From Brucella tritici (GTDB taxonomy: Bacteria > Pseudomonadota > Alphaproteobacteria > Rhizobiales > Rhizobiaceae), in the NCBI RefSeq assembly GCF_902825325.1, contig NZ_CADEAR010000013.1:26296-90295 (forward strand): a DNA stretch of 64,000 nucleotides, given 5' to 3'. The notes under the pieces are model-generated. The model did not search any database and was not told the DNA's origin. It saw only the letters and a program-made list of their open reading frames with translations. Below are positions 17,571 through 27,039 of the stretch, in pieces. How positions within the stretch are numbered: position 1 is the first letter of the stretch; each line of letters opens with the position of its first letter. The position numbers and the translations under genes were made by a program.

Positions 17571-19063
17571 GGAACCAGAAAATAGCTGACTGTTATGTGC
17601 TTGTCCGGTCGGGTTTTGTATTGAATATCGGTGGTGGCGATGTTGTATTGAGGCACAGCAATGTTCGCATTCTGCAATAGTGCTGCAATGCGGTCATTCG
17701 GTACAGCACCACCAAACCACATGACGAGCACGGGTGGTGTCAAATGCGCTCTGGCGTCCGGCGTTTCGGGATGCACCACACGCAAGGACGAATCAAACAA
17801 TCTGAAATTGCCCGGTATCTGCGCATTGTCCGTCAGGATCGTCTTGAACGGACCTTTCGCCTGCACTTCTTCGTAAAGATGCCGATAGTCAAGTTGGCCA
17901 TAGGGCGGCGAACTTGAACCGTAAGTCAGATAATAGCTCAGGACCGGCGGAACGATTAGCGCAACGACCGCGCTGACGACGGCATAGTCGATCAACGCCC
18001 TGTTTCCGATCCAATATCGCGCAAAAAGGCTGGCCATCAGTGCCGGAGTGAGGAACAGTACCGGCTGCAGCCAACGATCTTTTACGTTATTTGCGCCAGT
18101 AGCGACAACGCCAACCAGAACGATAACTAGCCCGACAAGAATCAGGAGGCGTATGAACTTTTCGCCGACAGTGAGCGGGGCAGAAGGTGCAGTTCTCTTC
18201 TTCCAGTGAATGAGCGCGATAATGCCCGCGATTGCCAGTGCAAGGATCGAGAACAGAAACGCCGCTTCGACGAGGCTCTCGACACCCATCAGTCGATCGA
18301 ACAAAACATTGCCTGAAGCGCCGATCTCGAATTTGTTGGCGCGCGCCAGGACGCTTGATTTGTGGGCCAGCATCCAGAGTGCAGTTGGACCAAAGCAAAT
18401 TGCAAATGCCAGAATTGTAACGAAGCTTAACTTGGAAAGCAGTATGCGGCGATATTCTGGAATAAGAAGTCCCGTCACGATCAACATGAGCAGGAAGAAT
18501 GATGCATTGAACTTGCCGAGAAGCGCGGCAGCCATGGCGGCGCCAAGCGCGGCAGCGGATCCTGCATGACGCGCGCGCATATGCCAGGCAAAGGCCAGAA
18601 ACGCCCAGCCACAACCCGCTGTTCCTGCAACCGAATGCGTCAAGGCGCGCTGCGATTCCCATCCGATTTGCGGAATGAGAAACAGTCCGAGCATGCTGGC
18701 TGAGGCAACAATACGCGAGAAGCCGAGCAATCTCATAGCGCCGTAAACGCTCAGGAAAAGGCTAGCGAGAATACTGAACTTGACGATCTGGAGCGTGAGC
18801 ATCGATGTGCCTAGCACTGACGCTACTAGATTGGTAATCCATGTATAAAGAGGGGGTTGCGATCCGCCATATCCCCAGTCCAGATACCCTATATTGGCGA
18901 GTTGTTCGGCGTCATCGAGACCGGCGCCGTTGGAAACGACGGTGACAAGAATGGTCTGGAACGCGAAATAGCACAGCACGAAAACTACAGCCAAAGGCAG
19001 GCCGAAAAACCTCCTGTCGGCAGTGGAAACAGCGGTGGCTGATCGTTGTGCAGTCAAACTCAT
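17567..19063 (-). CDS. GT39 (ArnT/PMT-like) membrane glycosyltransferase
   Basis: 498-residue polytopic membrane protein of the glycosyltransferase 39 group, enzymes that transfer a sugar from a lipid-phosphate donor on the periplasmic side. The acidic loop after the first membrane segment (LDDAEQLANIGYLDWGYGGSQPPLYTW) matches the catalytic DE and aromatic-proline signature. About ten further hydrophobic segments follow, then a soluble C-terminal domain. ATG 19063 (MSLTAQRS) is preferred. Donor and acceptor are unknown; envelope modification is likely. Confidence 0.78.
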   Translation of the reverse strand: MSLTAQRSATAVSTADRRFFGLPLAVVFVLCYFAFQTILVTVVSNGAGLDDAEQLANIGYLDWGYGGSQPPLYTWITNLVASVLGTSMLTLQIVKFSILASLFLSVYGAMRLLGFSRIVASASMLGLFLIPQIGWESQRALTHSVAGTAGCGWAFLAFAWHMRARHAGSAAALGAAMAAALLGKFNASFFLLMLIVTGLLIPEYRRILLSKLSFVTILAFAICFGPTALWMLAHKSSVLARANKFEIGASGNVLFDRLMGVESLVEAAFLFSILALAIAGIIALIHWKKRTAPSAPLTVGEKFIRLLILVGLVIVLVGVVATGANNVKDRWLQPVLFLTPALMASLFARYWIGNRALIDYAVVSAVVALIVPPVLSYYLTYGSSSPPYGQLDYRHLYEEVQAKGPFKTILTDNAQIPGNFRLFDSSLRVVHPETPDARAHLTPPVLVMWFGGAVPNDRIAALLQNANIAVPQYNIATTDIQYKTRPDKHITVSYFLVP

Positions 19064-19472
19064 TGCCCTGAATAAAAAATAACCTGTGCAGGCTTCACCG
19101 GAAGCGTTCTGCATTTCACAGGATTATGTCCGGATTTCAATCGAACAGCTCAAAAAGCTTTGTAACAAAGGCGTGTAATTGTGCAATTTTGCGGGATCAA
19201 GAGCAATGGGCCAGATTCAGGCAACTATTTGTAGGCCTAAATGGCAAAAACCGCGCTGCCAGAAGGTGCACGGTTTTGCCAATTACGCATGGCATCTCCG
19301 CCGAACAATACACTGGCGGGATATACTGAGCTCCGGTACGCAGTACCAGATCCGGAGCGTCGAGCCGAGGTGAACCCGTCTCGTGCTCCTTTCTAGCCCA
19401 ACATCGTTACCGTACGGTTATCAGAGACTTAAGCAAATCTAAACAATGCAAGTTTTTTGCATTGGCGATTGT
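19064..19472. other. 409-base intergenic region with candidate structured RNA
   Basis: No protein gene is supported. Inverted repeat gctccgg/ccggagc (19330-19358) encloses a competing inner pair ggtac/gtacc (19335-19347), and cgag/ctcg (19361-19364, 19380-19383) follows, ending in gtgctcctttct, an unpaired anti-Shine-Dalgarno-like stretch. A possible -10 box (tatact) lies at 19322-19327. This would suit a plus-strand small RNA, but no clear terminator follows. The end near 19444-19464 holds the mmsB terminator. Confidence 0.35.
19444..19464 (-). terminator. Probable terminator of the mmsB unit
   Basis: The stem caatgcaa/ttgcattg, loop of about 5, lies just past the mmsB stop and is followed on the minus strand by a T-rich stretch (tttagattt). 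Confidence 0.6.
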
Positions 19473-20363
19473 TTACTTTGCCCCGGATTTGGCGCGCAGG
19501 TAGTTGATGATGCCCGAAAAGTCTTCGCCGCCATGACCTTCACCGTCAAAAAGGCTGTAAAGTTCCTGTGCATGTGCGCCAAGCGGCGTTTGCGCGCCAG
19601 CACTTTGGGCGGCTTCCTGTGAAAGTTTGAGGTCTTTCAGCATCAAAGCTGCCGCAAAACCGGGTTTATAGTCGCGGTTTGCCGGTGATGTCGGAACGGG
19701 GCCCGGAACCGGGCAGTAGGTTGTCAGTGACCAGCATTGCCCCGATGATGTTGACGCCACATCGAAGAGTGCCTGATGGGACAGGCCCAGTTTTTCAGCC
19801 AGGACAAAGGCTTCGCTGACACCGATCATCGATATGCCGAGGATCATATTGTTGCATATCTTTGCAGCCTGTCCTGCGCCGTCGCCGCCGCAATGAACAA
19901 TCTTTCCGGCCATGGGCTGGAGGATTGGTTCTCCGCGTTTGAACGCATCGTCGCTGCCGCCGGCCATGAAAGTCAGCGTACCTGCCGCAGCGCCACCGGT
20001 GCCGCCGGAAACAGGGGCATCAATGGAAAGATGTCCATGGCTCGCGGCCAGCTCATGTGCTCTGCGCGCCGAATTCACGTCGATTGTGGAGCAGTCGATG
20101 AAAAGTGAGTCTTTTCGAGTTTTTGGTGCAATATCTTCATAAACGGAAAGAACGTGCTTTCCGGCTGGCAGCATGGTGATGACCACGTCGACGTCAGCCG
20201 CCGCATCCTGCGCACTCGAAGCTATCGAGAGGCCATTGGCCTTCGCCTCATCAAGATGTTGCGGCAAGAGGTCGAAGCCGCGGACGGTGTGACCGGCTTT
20301 CACGAGGTTGGCGGCCATCGGGCCACCCATATTGCCAAGGCCGATAAATGCTATTGTGGCCAT
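19473..20363 (-). CDS. mmsB: 3-hydroxyisobutyrate dehydrogenase
   Basis: 296-residue cytosolic NAD-dependent dehydrogenase of valine breakdown, oxidising 3-hydroxyisobutyrate to methylmalonate semialdehyde. The N-terminal Rossmann motif is IAFIGLGNMGGPMAANLVKAG; the substrate-binding SGGTGGAAAGTL segment and the catalytic lysine region GQAAKICNNM are present. The C-terminus matches the HIBADH family. It lies downstream of an acyl-CoA dehydrogenase that fits an earlier valine step, on the same strand with an 88-base gap carrying a repeat. Confidence 0.9.
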   Translation of the reverse strand: MATIAFIGLGNMGGPMAANLVKAGHTVRGFDLLPQHLDEAKANGLSIASSAQDAAADVDVVITMLPAGKHVLSVYEDIAPKTRKDSLFIDCSTIDVNSARRAHELAASHGHLSIDAPVSGGTGGAAAGTLTFMAGGSDDAFKRGEPILQPMAGKIVHCGGDGAGQAAKICNNMILGISMIGVSEAFVLAEKLGLSHQALFDVASTSSGQCWSLTTYCPVPGPVPTSPANRDYKPGFAAALMLKDLKLSQEAAQSAGAQTPLGAHAQELYSLFDGEGHGGEDFSGIINYLRAKSGAK

Positions 20364-20398
20364 AATGAATTCCTCCCTTGGCGGTTGTTAACTGAAAG

Positions 20399-20445
20399 TG
20401 CGCGCACCTTATCCGAAAGCCGTTTCACATTTTTCGGGATGCACT
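20399..20445. repeat. Dispersed intergenic repeat (copy C, short)
   Basis: About 47 bases with ends gtgc/gcac and the core ccgaaagccgtttcacatttttcggga, the reverse complement of the core seen at 31949. It lies between the mmsB start and the acyl-CoA dehydrogenase stop. Confidence 0.7.
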
Positions 20446-20451
20446 TTAAAA

Positions 20452-21609
20452 TCAACGTCCGATCATCTGGCGCGCAATGATCACACGCATGATCTCGTTT
20501 GTACCTTCGAGGATCTGGTGTACGCGGAGATCACGGACAAGCTTTTCGATCCCGTACTCATGCAGATATCCGTAGCCACCGAAAAGCTGCAGTGCTTCAT
20601 TTGCCACATTGAAACCCGTATCGGTAACGAAGCGCTTCGCCATGGCTGACCATTTGCCTGCATCATGTGTTTTGCGATCGAGCTTGCTGGCAGCGGTGTA
20701 AAGAAGCAGGCGCGACGCCGAGAGTTCAGTTTCCATGTCCGCCAAGCGGAATTGCAGCGCTTGAAAGCGATCGATTGTCTGACCAAAAGCCTCGCGCTGG
20801 CTGCAATATTCGAGCGATTTGTCGAGTGCCGATTGCGCGCCGCCGAGCGAGCAGGCGGCAATATTAAGCCGACCGCCGTCAAGTCCTGCCATCGCTATGC
20901 GAAAACCAGAACCTTCTTCGCCGAGAAGGTTTTGAGCCGGGACGCGACAATTGTCGAAAATGACGGTTCTCGTCGGTTGCGCATTCCAGCCCATCTTGAA
21001 TTCATTCGCGCCAAACGAAAGGCCAGGTGCATCTTTTGGCACAACGATGGTGGAAATCCCCTTGGGACCGTCCTCACCGGTACGCACCATTGTCACATAG
21101 ACATCTGTGGCGCCTGCACCGGAAATGAACTGTTTGGAACCGTTGAGAATATAATGGTCGCCATCGCGTGTGGCCCGTGTTCTAAGCGCAGCCGCATCCG
21201 AACCCGATCCGGGCTCGGTCAAACAATAGCTGGCAAGAGATTCCATCGACGTAAGCTTTGGCAGAAAGCGCTGGCGTTGCTCGTCGTTACCGTAGGTGTC
21301 GATCATCCATGCAGCCATGTTGTGGATGGAGACAAAAGCCGAAAATGAAGGGCATGCGGTTGCCAGCGCTTCAAAAATAAGCACCGCGTCGAGCCGTTTG
21401 AGTGCCGAGCCGCCCACGTCTTCATGCACATAAATGCCGCCCATGCCTAGGGGCCCGGTCTCTTGCAATACATCGACCGGGAAATGTTTGTCGCGATCCC
21501 ATTGCAATGCATGCGGGGCAACGCGGTCGCCGGCGAAGGCTCGCGCCATGTCCTGAATGGCAAGCTGATCTTCGTTCAGTTCGAACTGGTTCTGGTCGGC
21601 AGCATCCAT
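20452..21609 (-). CDS. Acyl-CoA dehydrogenase, probably isobutyryl-CoA dehydrogenase
   Basis: 385-residue FAD acyl-CoA dehydrogenase: signature YCLTEPGSGSDAAALRT, central FAD-binding ISGAGATDVY..., C-terminal QLFGGYGYLHEYGIEKLVRDLRVHQILEGTNEIM with the conserved LEGTNEIMR end. The ATG at 21609 has a strong gggagg site. Substrate is inferred: pairing with 3-hydroxyisobutyrate dehydrogenase suggests isobutyryl-CoA to methacrylyl-CoA in valine catabolism; other short-chain acyl-CoAs are possible. Confidence 0.85.
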   Translation of the reverse strand: MDAADQNQFELNEDQLAIQDMARAFAGDRVAPHALQWDRDKHFPVDVLQETGPLGMGGIYVHEDVGGSALKRLDAVLIFEALATACPSFSAFVSIHNMAAWMIDTYGNDEQRQRFLPKLTSMESLASYCLTEPGSGSDAAALRTRATRDGDHYILNGSKQFISGAGATDVYVTMVRTGEDGPKGISTIVVPKDAPGLSFGANEFKMGWNAQPTRTVIFDNCRVPAQNLLGEEGSGFRIAMAGLDGGRLNIAACSLGGAQSALDKSLEYCSQREAFGQTIDRFQALQFRLADMETELSASRLLLYTAASKLDRKTHDAGKWSAMAKRFVTDTGFNVANEALQLFGGYGYLHEYGIEKLVRDLRVHQILEGTNEIMRVIIARQMIGR

Positions 21610-21790
21610 GGTTTCCTCCCTGTAGCACCGCACCTCTTCCCCGGACTAGATCATAACCGTGGAAGGCTGCCAACGCTCCATTGGAATAATGTTGCTCACA
21701 TTTGTAATAAACTGATGCGCATTTTTGCATAGATGCTCGCCGATCAAGGTCCCGTTGCCAGCGAGTTCAGTTTACGCTACGCAGCAGTTT

Positions 21791-23242
21791 ATGGCACGCG
21801 CAATCATGTTTCAGGGAACGGGTTCGGACGTCGGCAAAAGTGTTCTTGTTGCCGGATTATGCCGCGTTGCACGCAATCGCGGCCTCAATGTTCGCCCTTT
21901 CAAGCCGCAAAACATGTCCAATAATGCAGCGGTCAGCGACGATGGTGGTGAAATCGGCCGGGCTCAGTGGTTGCAGGCACTGGCTTGCGGTGTACCGTCG
22001 TCTGTCCACATGAACCCGGTACTCCTCAAGCCGCAGAGCGACATGGGTAGCCAGGTCGTTGTGCAGGGGAGGGTACGGGGCGAAGCGCGTGGGCGCTACT
22101 ATCAGGAATTGAAACCACAACTCATGGCGGCTGTCATGGAATCCTTCGCCAAGGTCAGCGAAGGCGCGGACCTTGTGCTGGTGGAAGGGGCAGGATCGCC
22201 AGCTGAAATCAATCTGCGGGCTGGCGATATCGCCAATATGGGGTTTGCCACGCAGGCCGGTGTGCCGGTTGTTCTCGTAGGTGACATAGACAGAGGCGGC
22301 GTTATCGCTTCTCTCGTCGGCACGCACACTATTCTGTCCGGACAGGACCGCGCGATGGTTCGTGGCTTTCTGATCAACAAGTTCCGGGGTGATATTTCGC
22401 TCTTTGATGACGGGCTGGCTGCCATTACCCAGTTTACCGGCTGGCGCTCTTTCGGGGTGGTTCCGTGGCTGAAGGCGGTCTCGCGGTTGCCTGCCGAGGA
22501 TTCGGTCGTTCTTGAGCGTACCGCGCGCGGAGAAAAGAAGTCGCTCGTTGTCGCGGTACCGATGTTGCCGCGCATCGCCAATTTCGATGATCTGGATCCG
22601 TTGAAGGCCGAACCGGATGTAGAAGTAGTCATGGTGCCGCCGGGGTCCAGTATCCCGGACGATGCTGGCCTTGTCGTTTTGCCTGGAACCAAGTCGACGA
22701 TCGCTGACTTACTGGCTCTTCGTGACAATGGCTGGGATCGAGAATTATCTGCCCACGTGAAACGGGGAGGGTATGTGCTGGGTATCTGCGGTGGTTTCCA
22801 GATGCTTGGTCGTCGTATCAGCGATCCCGATGGTATAGAGGGGCATGTGCGCGATATTGATGGGCTCGAGCTTCTCGATATCAAAACGGTAATGGAGCCT
22901 GAAAAGGTGGTCCGCAATGTGCAGGCGACCTCACTTCTCCATGATGTACCGCTGCAAGGTTATGAAATTCATATCGGTCGCACGACCGGACCGGATATGA
23001 CGCGGCCTTTCGCCCATATTGGCGGGCATGACGATGGAGCCATATCGTTGGATGGACGCATCATGGGGACCTATCTCCACGGTATTTTCAATGCTGACGA
23101 ATTTCGCCGGAAATTTCTGGAGAACCTTGGTGTGCGGAGCAGTTCAATGAACTACCGCGCTGGCGTTGAAGCTGCATTGAATGAGCTGGCTGAAGGGCTG
23201 GAAGCGTGCCTTGATATTGATGCGCTGTTCGCAATCGCCTGA
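21791..23242 (+). CDS. cobQ: Cobyric acid synthase CobQ
   Basis: 483-residue cytosolic glutamine-dependent amidase that adds four amide groups to adenosylcobyrinic acid a,c-diamide. The N-terminal P-loop-like [17 protein letters not shown] starts the ATP-binding domain; the C-terminal class-I glutaminase domain has the nucleophile motif [15 protein letters not shown] and the histidine near YLHGIF. The start at 21791 ([12 protein letters not shown]) fits the family; the frame extends 66 bases further upstream. It is the first cob gene in the window and stands apart from the riboswitch operon. Confidence 0.94.
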   Translation: MARAIMFQGTGSDVGKSVLVAGLCRVARNRGLNVRPFKPQNMSNNAAVSDDGGEIGRAQWLQALACGVPSSVHMNPVLLKPQSDMGSQVVVQGRVRGEARGRYYQELKPQLMAAVMESFAKVSEGADLVLVEGAGSPAEINLRAGDIANMGFATQAGVPVVLVGDIDRGGVIASLVGTHTILSGQDRAMVRGFLINKFRGDISLFDDGLAAITQFTGWRSFGVVPWLKAVSRLPAEDSVVLERTARGEKKSLVVAVPMLPRIANFDDLDPLKAEPDVEVVMVPPGSSIPDDAGLVVLPGTKSTIADLLALRDNGWDRELSAHVKRGGYVLGICGGFQMLGRRISDPDGIEGHVRDIDGLELLDIKTVMEPEKVVRNVQATSLLHDVPLQGYEIHIGRTTGPDMTRPFAHIGGHDDGAISLDGRIMGTYLHGIFNADEFRRKFLENLGVRSSSMNYRAGVEAALNELAEGLEACLDIDALFAIA

Positions 23243-23397
23243 ATTTCAAGCTCCGGATTTTTCTATATATTTAATCTGCATCCATAATTATTGCTGGCAT
23301 TTTATAATTACTTGTTTGAATGTAATTTAAATTGTAACATCTATTTTTATACATATTTAGATATTCTTTTATTATTTTATATATTTAGAGGTTTTCT

Positions 23398-24153
23398 GTG
23401 CTTGTTAATATAGCGTCGGGCGCCGCATCCAGCTTTTACGGCTTTAGGATGCAGAAGGCGTTTTTGTATTCTTTTATTACTATCAATGGTTTCTTTGTTG
23501 TTTTCCCGCAAATTGATCTAGCTGTTTCAAGATATTTTTATCAGTCAGGAGTTTTCTTTATTTCTCACAATCCATATTGGATAGCGGTGAGAGATTTCCA
23601 TCGGCTCAGCCAGTGGTATCTGTTGGTATTCGTTATGTTGACGATAGCGTTGTATGCTCTGTGGCCGCAGCGTCTTTCAGCAGTCGCGCCGCATAAGATT
23701 GTCTATATTACGCTTATCTATCTATTCGGTCCAGGTGTACTGGTGCACAGCCTCAAACTTATCATCGGACGGGCGCGGCCAAGGAACCTCGCAGAGTTTG
23801 GCGGATCGGTCGACTTCACGCCTGCATGGCAATTGGCTGACATGTGCCGACATAGTTGTTCATTTCCTTCAGGAGAGTCGTCTGCCGCCGTTGCGATGCT
23901 TCCATTGTTGATCTTTGTGCCGGCGCATCTTCGAATTAAAGCGGCATTAGTCTTCATCCCAATTCTGGCGCTTGTATCGCTGAACCGGGTCTTTATGGGG
24001 GCACATTTCCTGTCTGATGTTGTCATCGCCTGGACGCTCATCATTGGTCTCATGATTTGGCTTTGGCCCAGAATTTCACGTCATGCCGATGTAATTGACA
24101 GCTGGGTGAGGCTCAGAGGCGAAAGCCTTCGAACATGGCTATATGTTCGCTGA
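23398..24153 (+). CDS. PAP2-family membrane phosphatase (LpxF-like?)
   Basis: 251-residue protein with about six membrane segments and the three PAP2 phosphatase motifs: KLIIGRARPR, CSFPSGES, and NRVFMGAHFLSDV. The middle motif has Glu where most PAP2 enzymes have His (PSGH). A similar Glu/Gly variant is, as I recall, seen in LpxF-type lipid A 4'-phosphatases of rhizobia, so a lipid A or undecaprenyl phosphate substrate is possible. GTG start at 23398. The leader and first part are clearly AT-richer than the surroundings. It interrupts the cob genes. Confidence 0.8.
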   Translation: MLVNIASGAASSFYGFRMQKAFLYSFITINGFFVVFPQIDLAVSRYFYQSGVFFISHNPYWIAVRDFHRLSQWYLLVFVMLTIALYALWPQRLSAVAPHKIVYITLIYLFGPGVLVHSLKLIIGRARPRNLAEFGGSVDFTPAWQLADMCRHSCSFPSGESSAAVAMLPLLIFVPAHLRIKAALVFIPILALVSLNRVFMGAHFLSDVVIAWTLIIGLMIWLWPRISRHADVIDSWVRLRGESLRTWLYVR

Positions 24154-24194
24154 TTGACGCCGATGGGCTGAAAGCCTAGTGTCCAGAATATGCA

Positions 24195-24402
24195 ACAGGT
24201 TGTTGCCGGGACGAATCCCGGCGATACCAAAAAGGGAATGCGACGGACGGACCCAATCCGGGCGTTTTTATCGCAGCCGACCCCGCGACTGTAGAGCGGA
24301 GAGGGATGAGGCAAGCCGGGCAACCGGTGGCCACTGGGAGTTTGAAACTTCTGGGAAGGTAGCTTCAATCCCTGCGACCCGTGAGCCAGGAGACCTGCCT
24401 GT
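24195..24402 (+). ncRNA. Cobalamin (B12) riboswitch
   Basis: Adenosylcobalamin-sensing leader. The conserved elements come in order: aaaagggaatg near 24230, ccccgcgactgta at 24281-24293, the B12 box gccactg at 24330-24336, gggaaggt near 24353, and gtgagccaggagacctgcc at 24381-24399. It precedes cbtB by about 65 bases. Binding of cobalamin is expected to lower expression of cbtB-cbtA and, because the genes are contiguous, cobP-cobW-cobN-cobO. It is the only such element I see in the window. Confidence 0.95.
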
Positions 24403-24467
24403 TGCGTGAGGGCATTGAGCCCGAACCCCATGGGAGGTTTTTCCCTGCTGCCTGCACGGAGGTTGTC

Positions 24468-24656
24468 ATGGCTGCACGTACTCAAGATTCTGTTTCCAGC
24501 ACACTCGCAATGCCCCTTGCTGCTCGTCTGGGCACGGCTGTCGTTTCCCTGCTTCTCGGCGCGTTTCTGATTTACGGCGTAGGGCTTGCCCATTCCGATA
24601 CGCTGCATGATTCAGCACATGATACGCGCCATTCTTATGGTTTTCCCTGCCACTGA
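24468..24656 (+). CDS. cbtB: Cobalt transporter subunit CbtB
   Basis: 62-residue membrane protein with one hydrophobic segment (about 18-40) and a histidine-rich C-terminus (HSDTLHDSAHDTRHSYGFPCH) suited to bind cobalt before import. The ATG at 24468 follows ggaggttgtc. It is the first gene after the B12 riboswitch and is followed 85 bases later by cbtA, its usual partner. Confidence 0.92.
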   Translation: MAARTQDSVSSTLAMPLAARLGTAVVSLLLGAFLIYGVGLAHSDTLHDSAHDTRHSYGFPCH

Positions 24657-24741
24657 GCAGCCTAACCTTTTTGAGAATTGAAGCTGAGCAAGGCTCGATG
24701 GCGGACGGCCATCGGCGTGAAATTGCTATTGAGGGACAGAA

Positions 24742-25455
24742 ATGTTGATCCGTTATTTGTTGGCGACACTTGCTGCCGGTCTTCTGGCCGGGCTGCTGGT
24801 TACTCCCGCCATGTATTTGAAGACAGTGCCTTTGATCCTGCAGGCCGAGACCTATGAAGATGCTGGTGGTGGTCACAGCCACGGCGAGGCGGAAGCTGCA
24901 CCGCATGATCATGGTGCCGCTGCCGCAGATGCGGAAGAAGAAGGGGCTGAACTGCCATTTGGGCGATTGGGCAATACGATCCTTGCCAATCTCGTAGCGG
25001 GAGCGGGTTTTGCCTTGCTGCTTGGAGGCGTGGCCTTGCTTCTCGGACGTCGCATCACGGTACAGAATGGCATTTATTGGGGCGTCGCGGGTTTTTTTGC
25101 GGTCGCCTTTCTGCCCGCGTTGGGGTTGTCACCGGAGCTGCCGGCAATGCCTGCGGCTGATCTGGCCGAACGTCAGCTCTGGTGGATTGCAACCGTGGTG
25201 CTGAGCGGTCTGGGGCTCTATCTCATCGTGTTGCGCCAGGAAATCTGGGCAAAAATCCTTGGGCTGGTGCTGATCGTGGCTCCACACCTCTATGGCGCAC
25301 CGCATCCGGAAGATATTTCATCGCCGATTCCGTCATTGCTTGCTTCGCAATATGCAGTCGCATCGCTGGCGACTAACCTGTTCATGTGGGCGGTGATCGG
25401 CCTCGCACTCGGCTGGTTCATCCAGCACTATGCATCGTCCGAGATTGAAGGTTGA
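24742..25455 (+). CDS. cbtA: Cobalt transporter subunit CbtA
   Basis: 237-residue membrane protein with about five or six hydrophobic segments and a His/Asp/Glu-rich loop after the first one ([20 protein letters not shown]), a likely metal-binding site. CbtA with CbtB is a predicted cobalt importer found under B12 riboswitches. The stop overlaps the cobP start by one base (tgatg), so translation is coupled to the biosynthetic genes. Confidence 0.92.
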   Translation: MLIRYLLATLAAGLLAGLLVTPAMYLKTVPLILQAETYEDAGGGHSHGEAEAAPHDHGAAAADAEEEGAELPFGRLGNTILANLVAGAGFALLLGGVALLLGRRITVQNGIYWGVAGFFAVAFLPALGLSPELPAMPAADLAERQLWWIATVVLSGLGLYLIVLRQEIWAKILGLVLIVAPHLYGAPHPEDISSPIPSLLASQYAVASLATNLFMWAVIGLALGWFIQHYASSEIEG

Positions 25456-25982
25456 TGAAAATGGCTTCGCCGGGAAAATCGGTTTTGGTTCTTGGCGGAG
25501 CCCGTTCGGGCAAGTCGTCTTATGCCGAAAAGATGGTCGAGTCCTCGGGGCTTCAACCGCTCTATCTGGCGACAGGACGTGCGTTCGACAAGGAGATGGA
25601 AAACCGTATTGCCATTCACCGCGACCGACGCGGTTCAGAATGGCAGACGGTAGAGGAGCCGCTTGATCTCATCGATGCACTAACATTGCATGCTGCTGCG
25701 GATCGGTTCGTGCTGGTCGATTGTTTGACCCTGTGGCTGACCAATCTGATGATGGCCGAGCGCGATATAACAACAGAGACGGCAGGTCTTGTTGCTATGC
25801 TGCCGAACCTTGCCGGGCCTGTTGTTTTTGTTTCGAACGAAGTTGGACTTGGGATCGTGCCGGAAAATCGGATGGCACGGGAATTTCGCGATCATGCAGG
25901 CTTTCTGCATCAGGCAGTGGCCGCGGTTGCGAATGAAGTTTATTTCATGGCGGCAGGGCTGCCGCTCAAGATGAAGGGATAA
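25455..25982 (+). CDS. cobP: Adenosylcobinamide kinase / phosphate guanylyltransferase CobP
   Basis: 175-residue bifunctional enzyme that phosphorylates adenosylcobinamide and then attaches GMP in nucleotide-loop assembly. The P-loop [14 protein letters not shown] is at residues 12-24; the family motif LYLATGR and the NEVGLGIVP segment with the conserved EVG are present. Start ATG at 25455 overlaps the cbtA stop. Called CobU in enteric nomenclature. cobT- and cobV-type genes for the last steps are not in the window. Confidence 0.93.
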   Translation: MKMASPGKSVLVLGGARSGKSSYAEKMVESSGLQPLYLATGRAFDKEMENRIAIHRDRRGSEWQTVEEPLDLIDALTLHAAADRFVLVDCLTLWLTNLMMAERDITTETAGLVAMLPNLAGPVVFVSNEVGLGIVPENRMAREFRDHAGFLHQAVAAVANEVYFMAAGLPLKMKG

Positions 25983-25986
25983 ATCG

Positions 25987-27036
25987 ATGCAGGGACAGAA
26001 AATTCCGGCAACGGTCATCACGGGTTTTCTCGGATCTGGCAAAACGACGATGATCCGCAATCTGCTGGAAAACGCTGATGGAAAACGCATCGCGTTGATT
26101 ATCAATGAGTTCGGCGATCTCGGTGTCGATGGCGGTATTCTGAAAGGTTGCGGTATAGAGGCATGCCGTGAAGAAGATGTGATCGAACTCAACAATGGTT
26201 GCATCTGCTGCACCGTTGCCGATGACTTCATCCCGACTATGACCAAGCTTTTGGATCGCGCCGATCGCCCCGATCATATCGTGATCGAGACCTCAGGTCT
26301 GGCGTTGCCGCAGCCGCTGGTCGCGGCTTTCAACTGGCCGGAAATCAAGACGCAGGTAACCGTCGACGGTGTGGTTACGGTGATCGACGCTGCCGCTGTT
26401 GCCGAGGGGCGTTTTGCCGATGATCATGACAAGGTTGATGCGCAGAGGGCAGCGGACGAATCTCTTGATCATGAAAGCCCCTTAGAGGAACTTTTTGAAG
26501 ATCAGATTCATGCAGCCGACCTTATTGTTCTCAACAAGGCCGATCTGATCGATGCCTCGAAGCTGGATAGTGTCAAGGCCGACGTGGCCGAGCGTTCGCC
26601 GCGCCGGGTGAACATGGTTCCTGCAAGCTTTGGCAAGCTTGGAGCCGATGTTTTGCTTGGTCTCGGTGTCGGTACCGAAGACGACATTGCCAATCGCAAG
26701 TCTCACCATGAAATCCATCATGCCGATGGGCATGAGCATGATCATGACGAGTTCGAGAGCTTCGTGGTCGAGGCAGGCTCGGTTGCTGATCCCAAGCTAT
26801 TTACGGAAAGGCTGAAAGCGGTCATTGCAGAACACGATATCCTTCGTCTGAAGGGCTTTGTCGATGTGCCGGGCAAACCGATGCGTCTGGTCGTGCAGGC
26901 GGTCGGTCCGCGTATTGAGCATTATTTTGACCGCCTATGGAGCAAGGATGAAACGCGCTCCACGCGACTGGTTGTGATCGGGCTGCATGACATCGATGAA
27001 GCAGCCATCACCAATGCAGTGAAAGACGCCGTCTGA
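25987..27036 (+). CDS. cobW: CobW GTPase
   Basis: 349-residue G3E-family P-loop GTPase thought to deliver or handle cobalt for CobN chelation. Walker A is GFLGSGKTT (13-21), followed by the metal-site motif CICC (residues 72-75), a NKAD guanine-specificity motif, and a histidine-rich insert near 239-254 (HHEIHHADGHEHDHD). It starts 4 bases after cobP and ends 3 bases before cobN. The gene order supports the cobalt-delivery role. Confidence 0.95.
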   Translation: MQGQKIPATVITGFLGSGKTTMIRNLLENADGKRIALIINEFGDLGVDGGILKGCGIEACREEDVIELNNGCICCTVADDFIPTMTKLLDRADRPDHIVIETSGLALPQPLVAAFNWPEIKTQVTVDGVVTVIDAAAVAEGRFADDHDKVDAQRAADESLDHESPLEELFEDQIHAADLIVLNKADLIDASKLDSVKADVAERSPRRVNMVPASFGKLGADVLLGLGVGTEDDIANRKSHHEIHHADGHEHDHDEFESFVVEAGSVADPKLFTERLKAVIAEHDILRLKGFVDVPGKPMRLVVQAVGPRIEHYFDRLWSKDETRSTRLVVIGLHDIDEAAITNAVKDAV

Positions 27037-27039
27037 CCG

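Noticed and set aside
21610..21790. Possible second cobalamin riboswitch before cobQ
   Set aside because: The leader lacks the B12 box and the other conserved elements found at 24195-24402.
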